DNA of 64,000 nt from DASXBJ01 sp036491755 (GTDB lineage Bacteria > Chloroflexota > Dormibacteria > Dormibacterales > Dormibacteraceae). The stretch lies in contig DASXBJ010000021.1 in the NCBI GenBank assembly GCA_036491755.1, forward strand, positions 47,893 through 111,892. The letters are read 5' to 3'. The notes beneath the pieces are model-generated. The model did no database searches, was not told the DNA's origin, and saw nothing but the letters and a program-made list of their open reading frames with translations. Shown here one piece after another: positions 60,193-64,000 of the stretch (the first letter of the stretch is position 1; each line of letters starts with the position of its first letter). The position numbers were made by a program, and so were the translations under genes.

Positions 60193-60537
60193 ATGACGCC
60201 GCTCCTGGCGGAGGGGATCGAACTTTTTAACAGCGGCCGGTACTGGGATGCGCACGAAGCGTGGGAACGCGATTGGACGCCCGACCGCAAAGGCCCCGAC
60301 TCAGGTTTCTACAAAGGCCTCATCCAGATCGCGGCCGGCTGCCTGCATTACGGGCGCCGCAACAGGCGCGGCACGTTGAACAAATGGCAAAGCGGCGCCG
60401 ACTACCTGCGGCCGTACCTCCCTGCGCACAACGGCGTCCGCCTGGCGTCCCTGGTCGACGCGGTGGACGGCTTCCTCGACGCGATGAAGAGTCCGGACTG
60501 GCCAGAGCTGACGATGCCGATGATTGCTCCGGAGTGA
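60193..60537 (+). CDS. DUF309 domain protein
   Basis: 114-residue small helical protein. LLAEGIELFNSGRYWDAHEAWERDW is the DUF309 signature with the conserved His-Glu-x-Trp-Glu, followed by GFYKGLIQIAAGCLHYGRRNRRG. The family is of unknown function, probably a soluble helical bundle. ATG start lies 15 bases from the divergent HD gene start; ribosome-binding site not evident. Confidence 0.88.
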   Translation: MTPLLAEGIELFNSGRYWDAHEAWERDWTPDRKGPDSGFYKGLIQIAAGCLHYGRRNRRGTLNKWQSGADYLRPYLPAHNGVRLASLVDAVDGFLDAMKSPDWPELTMPMIAPE

Positions 60538-60571
60538 GGCGCGAGGTGCAGTCCTCTCCCCGCGCGTGCCC

Positions 60572-61570
60572 TCAGGAGTAGGGCGGAAACCGGCGACCCG
60601 CGGCCGACTCGATGAGGCCGCCGTGGCCGAGTCGCAGCAGGTCGCCGGAGTCGGCTCTGCCGTAGGCGAATACGAAAGGAAGCAGCAGGTCGAGCGAGCT
60701 GTTGCGGCCGAATCCGGCGCACGACGCGACGCCGACCACGGCCGCGCGGTCCAGGCGACCCAGCCACAGCATGCTGCCGGGGTGCATCGGGGCGCCCAGC
60801 TGCAGCAGCTTGCCGCCGGCGCTGGCGAGCTCCGCGTATGCCGGGTCGAGAGGGTCGATCGCGGACGCGCCCGCGAACAGGATGAGCTCGGCCCCAAGAC
60901 GCGTCGCCTCTTCATAGGCGGACGCCACGGCCGGGCCCGTGCGCGCGACCTCGCGCACCGTGATCACCTCGGCCCCGTACCAGCCGAGCTTGGCGGTTAC
61001 CGCGGCGCGAAACATCTCACGAGCCTTCGGCTTGAGCCGCTCGGTAGCCACCACGTAGGTCTTCAACGGCCGGAATTCGAGCAGCTCGACCACAGGTCCC
61101 TTCTCGCGGCACAGCCGTTCCGCCTCCTCGACGAGGCGACCCGGGACCGCGACGGGCGTGACCTTGCAACCCGCGACCTCCTCCCCCTCCGCCACGGCCT
61201 GGCCGTCCATCAGGGTGAACACCGAGATGTATCCGAGGGCGTTGATCGCGTCGATCGCAGCGCCATTGACGCGCACGAGCCCGCGCCGCGTCGCGATCAA
61301 CCGCGCCTGGCTCTGGACCGGCGGCTTGGCCTCCAGCCCCGGGCCGGACAGGGCCGCGGCGAGGCGGCGTGCCGCCTCGTCCTCGTGCAGGTCTCCAGGC
61401 TCGAGCTCCACGACGTGGATCTCGCCACCCTGCCCCTGGCGCACGCGCTCGAGGTGCTGCGGCCCGAGCACCGTTCCCTTCCGCAGATCCGGCCCCAGGT
61501 CGTGCACGAGCACGCGACCCGTTATGTCTTCCGCCGAGGCGGAAGGACCGTCAATCCGCAGCGCTTTCAT
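60572..61570 (-). CDS. Molybdopterin-binding domain protein
   Basis: 332 residues. The C-terminal 190 residues have the MoaB/Mog/MoeA-like fold pattern: VVATERLKPKAREMFRAAV, TGPAVASAYEEATRLGAELILFAGASAIDP and AYAELASAGGKLLQLGAPMHPGS. The N-terminal 170 residues resemble the MoeA-linked domain but I cannot pin them. It may bind a molybdenum cofactor precursor or act as a sensor; no other Mo-cofactor gene is in the window, so pathway role is unconfirmed. ATG has TATGCT 8 bases upstream and no ribosome-binding site. Confidence 0.65.
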   Translation of the reverse strand: MKALRIDGPSASAEDITGRVLVHDLGPDLRKGTVLGPQHLERVRQGQGGEIHVVELEPGDLHEDEAARRLAAALSGPGLEAKPPVQSQARLIATRRGLVRVNGAAIDAINALGYISVFTLMDGQAVAEGEEVAGCKVTPVAVPGRLVEEAERLCREKGPVVELLEFRPLKTYVVATERLKPKAREMFRAAVTAKLGWYGAEVITVREVARTGPAVASAYEEATRLGAELILFAGASAIDPLDPAYAELASAGGKLLQLGAPMHPGSMLWLGRLDRAAVVGVASCAGFGRNSSLDLLLPFVFAYGRADSGDLLRLGHGGLIESAAGRRFPPYS

Positions 61571-61578
61571 TTATTGAG

Positions 61579-61584
61579 AGCATA
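61579..61584 (-). promoter_or_regulatory. Putative -10 element, leaderless start
   Basis: TATGCT on the minus strand ends 8 bases before the ATG at 61570; the hexamer's last base overlaps the divergent cysS start codon. The cysS start itself has TTTATT (61570-61575) 8 bases upstream, a weaker candidate. Confidence 0.45.
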
Positions 61585-62978
61585 TGGACTTGCACGAGCT
61601 CACCCTCTACAACACCTTCACGCGCCGCAAGGAGACGCTGACGCCGGTGGCCGGCGACGTGGTGCGTATCTATTCGTGCGGCCCGACGGTCTACCGCTAC
61701 GTGCATGTCGGGAACCTGCGCACATTCATGCTTCCCGACCTCCTGTGCCGCAGCCTCGAATACCTGGGGTACCGAACCCAGCAGGTGATGAACATCACCG
61801 ACGTCGGCCACCTCACCGACGACACGTTCGACCGAGGCGAGGACAAGATGCTGGTGTCGGCACGTCTGGAGAAGAAGTCCCCCGCAGAAATCGCCGAGTA
61901 CTACACGTCGACCTTCATGGAGGACGCCGCCAAGCTCAACATCCGCCGCGCCGGCGCGTATCCGCGGGCCAGCGAATACATCCCACAGATGATCGAGCTG
62001 ATCACAAGGCTGATCGCGAAAGGCCATGCTTACGAGGTCGAAGGCACCATCTACTACGACATCGCCAGCTTTCCCGCGTACGGACGACTTTCGCGGAACA
62101 CGACTGACAAGCTGCTCGCGGGTTCACGCGGCGAGGTGGACCCGCGCAAGCACCATCCCGGCGACTTCACCATGTGGAAAGCGGCCGGCGAGCACCGGCT
62201 TCAGGTTTGGCCAAGCCCCTGGGGTCCCGGCTATCCAGGCTGGCACATTGAATGCTCGGCGATGTCGATGGCGCTGCTCGGCGAGCGCTTCGACATCCAC
62301 ACAGGCGGCGCGGACAACGTCTTTCCTCACCATGAGGCCGAGATCGCGCAATCCGAAGGGGTCACCGGCCACCAGGTGGTCGGCACCTGGATGCACGCAG
62401 GCCTGCTGATGCTGGCCGGGGCAAGGATGGCGAAGTCAGCCGGCAATTTCTTTCGGGTCACCGAGCTCGAGGAGCAGGGATTCGACCCGCTCGCGTTCCG
62501 ATACCTGGCCCTGCAAGCGAAGTACAGGACCAAGCTGAACTTCAGCGTCGAAGGGCTGGCCGGCGCCGACCGCACACTCCGGCAGCTGAGGGAGCGGATC
62601 GCCGAATGGTCACAGGACACGGCGCCCGGGACCACACCTGAGACATGGGACCGGCGGTTCAAGGCGGCACTGGCGGACGACCTCGACCTGCCGGCGGCGA
62701 TGGCGCTGGTGGCAGAGCTGGCGCGAGCCGGCGTCCCGCCGCGCGTGAAAGCGGAGCTGCTGCGGTCATGGGATCGCGTCCTTGGGCTCGACCTGGACCG
62801 GCCGGTCCAGAGCATTGAGCTGCCCCCGGGCGCCGCCGAGCTTCTCGCTGCGCGGGAAAGGGCTCGGGCAGCCGGGGATTACGCCGCCTCGGATCGCTTG
62901 CGCGACGAGCTCGCCGCAGCCGGCTTGTCCGTCACCGACACGTCTTTGGGCCAGCGCTGGCAGAAGCTTCGCCCTTAG
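61584..62978 (+). CDS. cysS: Cysteinyl-tRNA synthetase
   Basis: Charges tRNA-Cys. 464 residues. The catalytic core opens with YSCGPTVYRYVHVGNLRTF, containing the zinc-binding Cys32 and the HIGH-like HVGN; GWHIECSAM and FPHHEAEIAQSE supply further zinc ligands; the KMSKS-like loop is ARMAKSAGN. Length and motifs are canonical. Divergent from the molybdopterin-binding gene with 13 bases between starts. Confidence 0.96.
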   Translation: MDLHELTLYNTFTRRKETLTPVAGDVVRIYSCGPTVYRYVHVGNLRTFMLPDLLCRSLEYLGYRTQQVMNITDVGHLTDDTFDRGEDKMLVSARLEKKSPAEIAEYYTSTFMEDAAKLNIRRAGAYPRASEYIPQMIELITRLIAKGHAYEVEGTIYYDIASFPAYGRLSRNTTDKLLAGSRGEVDPRKHHPGDFTMWKAAGEHRLQVWPSPWGPGYPGWHIECSAMSMALLGERFDIHTGGADNVFPHHEAEIAQSEGVTGHQVVGTWMHAGLLMLAGARMAKSAGNFFRVTELEEQGFDPLAFRYLALQAKYRTKLNFSVEGLAGADRTLRQLRERIAEWSQDTAPGTTPETWDRRFKAALADDLDLPAAMALVAELARAGVPPRVKAELLRSWDRVLGLDLDRPVQSIELPPGAAELLAARERARAAGDYAASDRLRDELAAAGLSVTDTSLGQRWQKLRP

Positions 62979-63061
62979 GACTACCAAACAGGAGAGAGGC
63001 CGAGCTTGGCAGCCCGGCCCCTCCGAGAGGAAGAGATCCAGCTAAGCAAGCCAGGTCATGG

Positions 63062-63607
63062 CTACGAGATCTGCGTGGCGGGTGGCTCAGTGACCTTGGC
63101 GCCCGGCGCGGCGTCGCCGGCGCTGCCTTGCCCTGAGCTCTTGCCGTGGTCGACCTTCACTTTGGTGTGACCTTTGGCCTTGCCGTTCGCGTTGCCATCG
63201 CCGGTGCCGGTGTCCTTCGGCTTGGCTTTCGAGTCGCTCACCGTGTCGCCGTGCGTTCTGGCGAAAGAAGATACGCACTGGCCGATGCCGTGGACGCCCA
63301 GCCGCTCCGCGCTGGCCTTGCAGGCGTTCACCTGCTGATTCACCTGTTGGCCCCAGTTCAGCGGGTTCAGGCTGCCCGTGGAGGCCACCTCTGTCGCGGC
63401 CACGGCAACTGTCGCCGCCGCCGCTGCGACCACGAAACCCGTCAACACCTTGACGCCGACCGCGGCGCCGATCCCACCCAAAAACTTGTGCATTGCCCCT
63501 CCAGTTGCATTGACTCTCCGACTCGGGACGGGCGTCGCTCGCAGCGGATCTAGCATCCGGTGCAGCTCGTCTTCCAGCTCCCGTTCGAAGTCGTTCATGT
63601 ACGGCAT
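63062..63607 (-). CDS. Membrane protein with HGIGQC motif, downstream of sigma factor
   Basis: 181 residues from ATG 63607 (ATG 63598 and TTG 63622 are alternatives). A short charged cytoplasmic start (NDFERELEDELHRMLDPLR) precedes one membrane segment (GVKVLTGFVVAAAAATVAVA, about residues 50-70). The exterior part has ACKASAERLGVHGIGQC, with Cys residues that could form a disulfide, then a Lys/Gly/Thr-rich disordered tail. It follows the sigma-factor gene by 33 bases on the same strand, so it may be its membrane-bound regulator; no anti-sigma domain is recognised. Confidence 0.65.
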   Translation of the reverse strand: MPYMNDFERELEDELHRMLDPLRATPVPSRRVNATGGAMHKFLGGIGAAVGVKVLTGFVVAAAAATVAVAATEVASTGSLNPLNWGQQVNQQVNACKASAERLGVHGIGQCVSSFARTHGDTVSDSKAKPKDTGTGDGNANGKAKGHTKVKVDHGKSSGQGSAGDAAPGAKVTEPPATQIS

Positions 63608-63640
63608 GTACGGGAAGAACAAACGCCTGGGTCGGTACGA

Positions 63641-64000
63641 CTAACCATTTCTGCTCCTCCACGCATCGCCGAGCGTCGCCTGAAGCTGCCGGCGGGCGGC
63701 GGCCAGGCGAGAGCCGACCGTCTGTTCGGCAACATCCAGGGCGGCGGCGATCTCGCGGTTGGTGTACCCGTGGTAGTGGCGAAGAACCAGCGCCACAGCC
63801 TGCTTGGTAGGCAGACGCCGGATCGCCTCAATGAGATCTGATCGCTCCGCGACCGACGCAGGATCGGTTGGTGATGCCGGCCGCCCGAAGCGCTTGATCA
63901 CCTCGCCGACCTCGCGCAGCCTCGAGTGCCTCCGGCTCGAAACCGCGGAATTGATCGCGATCCGGTGCAGCCACGCCTCGGCCGGGGCGTCCGGCCGCCA
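63641..64000 (-). CDS. ECF sigma factor, 5' end outside the window
   Basis: Partial gene: the visible C-terminal 119 residues run to the window edge. Upstream it continues as WRPDAPAEAWLHRIAINSAV (end of region 2), and region 4 is seen at RRLPTKQAVALVLRHYHGYTNREIAAALDVAEQTVGSRLAAARRQL, with a helix-turn-helix. The frame is open to base 64000 with no start needed there. Followed by the membrane protein at 63607, likely its partner. Confidence 0.9.
   Translation of the reverse strand, partial: WRPDAPAEAWLHRIAINSAVSSRRHSRLREVGEVIKRFGRPASPTDPASVAERSDLIEAIRRLPTKQAVALVLRHYHGYTNREIAAALDVAEQTVGSRLAAARRQLQATLGDAWRSRNG

Noticed and set aside
62979..63061. G+C-rich stem after cysS as a terminator
   Set aside because: The paired arms need a bulge and no T-run follows; not strong enough to annotate.
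1..64000. tRNA, rRNA, CRISPR, prophage or insertion sequences
   Set aside because: No T-arm-like GTTCGAATC patterns, spaced direct repeats, transposase, integrase or phage genes were seen. A tRNA scan would be decisive and could not be run.

Overview
High-GC (roughly two-thirds G+C), densely coded bacterial chromosome with almost no intergenic space. Nearly every gene is ordinary core metabolism. The two-gene PLP synthase (pdxS/pdxT), GuaB3-type IMPDH-like protein, YajQ, purS/purQ/purL FGAM synthase, type 1B dihydroorotate dehydrogenase, DUF881 pair, heavy use of GTG/TTG starts and apparent leaderless promoters point to a Gram-positive-like high-GC lineage (Actinomycetota, Chloroflexota or Dormibacterota-like). 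No rRNA or other marker is present to settle this. I see no tRNA, rRNA, CRISPR array, prophage or insertion sequence, and no gene-free stretch longer than about 230 bases.

Layout. 22-7289 (minus): glycerate kinase, a sigma factor carrying its own zinc-finger tail, a SHOCT-like protein, then pdxS-pdxT-acetyltransferase-Ycf45/SpoIIIAA-like ATPase-tmk. 7352-14269: ilvE (minus), then a plus-strand run (membrane protein, yajQ, hisA, DUF3465 lipoprotein, a 48-residue Cys-rich protein), followed by small single genes and an exporter. 14287-22475 (minus): pyrimidine operon pyrB-pyrR-carAB-pyrK-pyrD. CarA and CarB are one 1447-residue chain, and the pyrB leader carries a PyrR-binding hairpin that can cover the ribosome-binding site. 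22589-26189: zinc-ribbon protein, thiolase, and a MarR regulator divergent from an efflux pump broken by a one-base frameshift. 26198-36293 (minus): purine operon purB-C-S-Q-L-F-M-N-H plus a 62-residue four-Cys protein. 36520-39266 (plus): ECF sigma factor with a large membrane-anchored anti-sigma-like partner.

39263-47650 (minus): guaB3-guaA-purD-purE, a two-subunit biotin carboxylase/carboxyltransferase (pyruvate carboxylase type) and a Nudix hydrolase. guaB3 and guaA both appear to start at CTG. 47722-53082: DUF4332, lipid acyltransferase with epimerase-like partner, glutamate dehydrogenase, tandem DUF881 genes. 53079-54293: PHA regulator-domain protein divergent from a phasin/histone-tail-like protein. 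54290-62978: amidohydrolase, threonine aldolase, PLP dehydratase, FmdB zinc ribbon, HD hydrolase, DUF309, molybdopterin-binding-like protein, cysS. 63062-64000: a membrane protein and an ECF sigma factor cut by the window end.

Two expression habits recur. Within operons, stop and start codons overlap (ATGA, GTGA, TTGA), implying translational coupling. At divergent gene starts, a TAnnnT or GATAAT hexamer lies 6-8 bases before the start codon with no room for a ribosome-binding site, suggesting leaderless mRNAs. Together the genes cover de novo purine and much of de novo pyrimidine synthesis, GMP formation, PLP synthesis and anaplerosis. pyrC, pyrE, pyrF and purK are not in the window.
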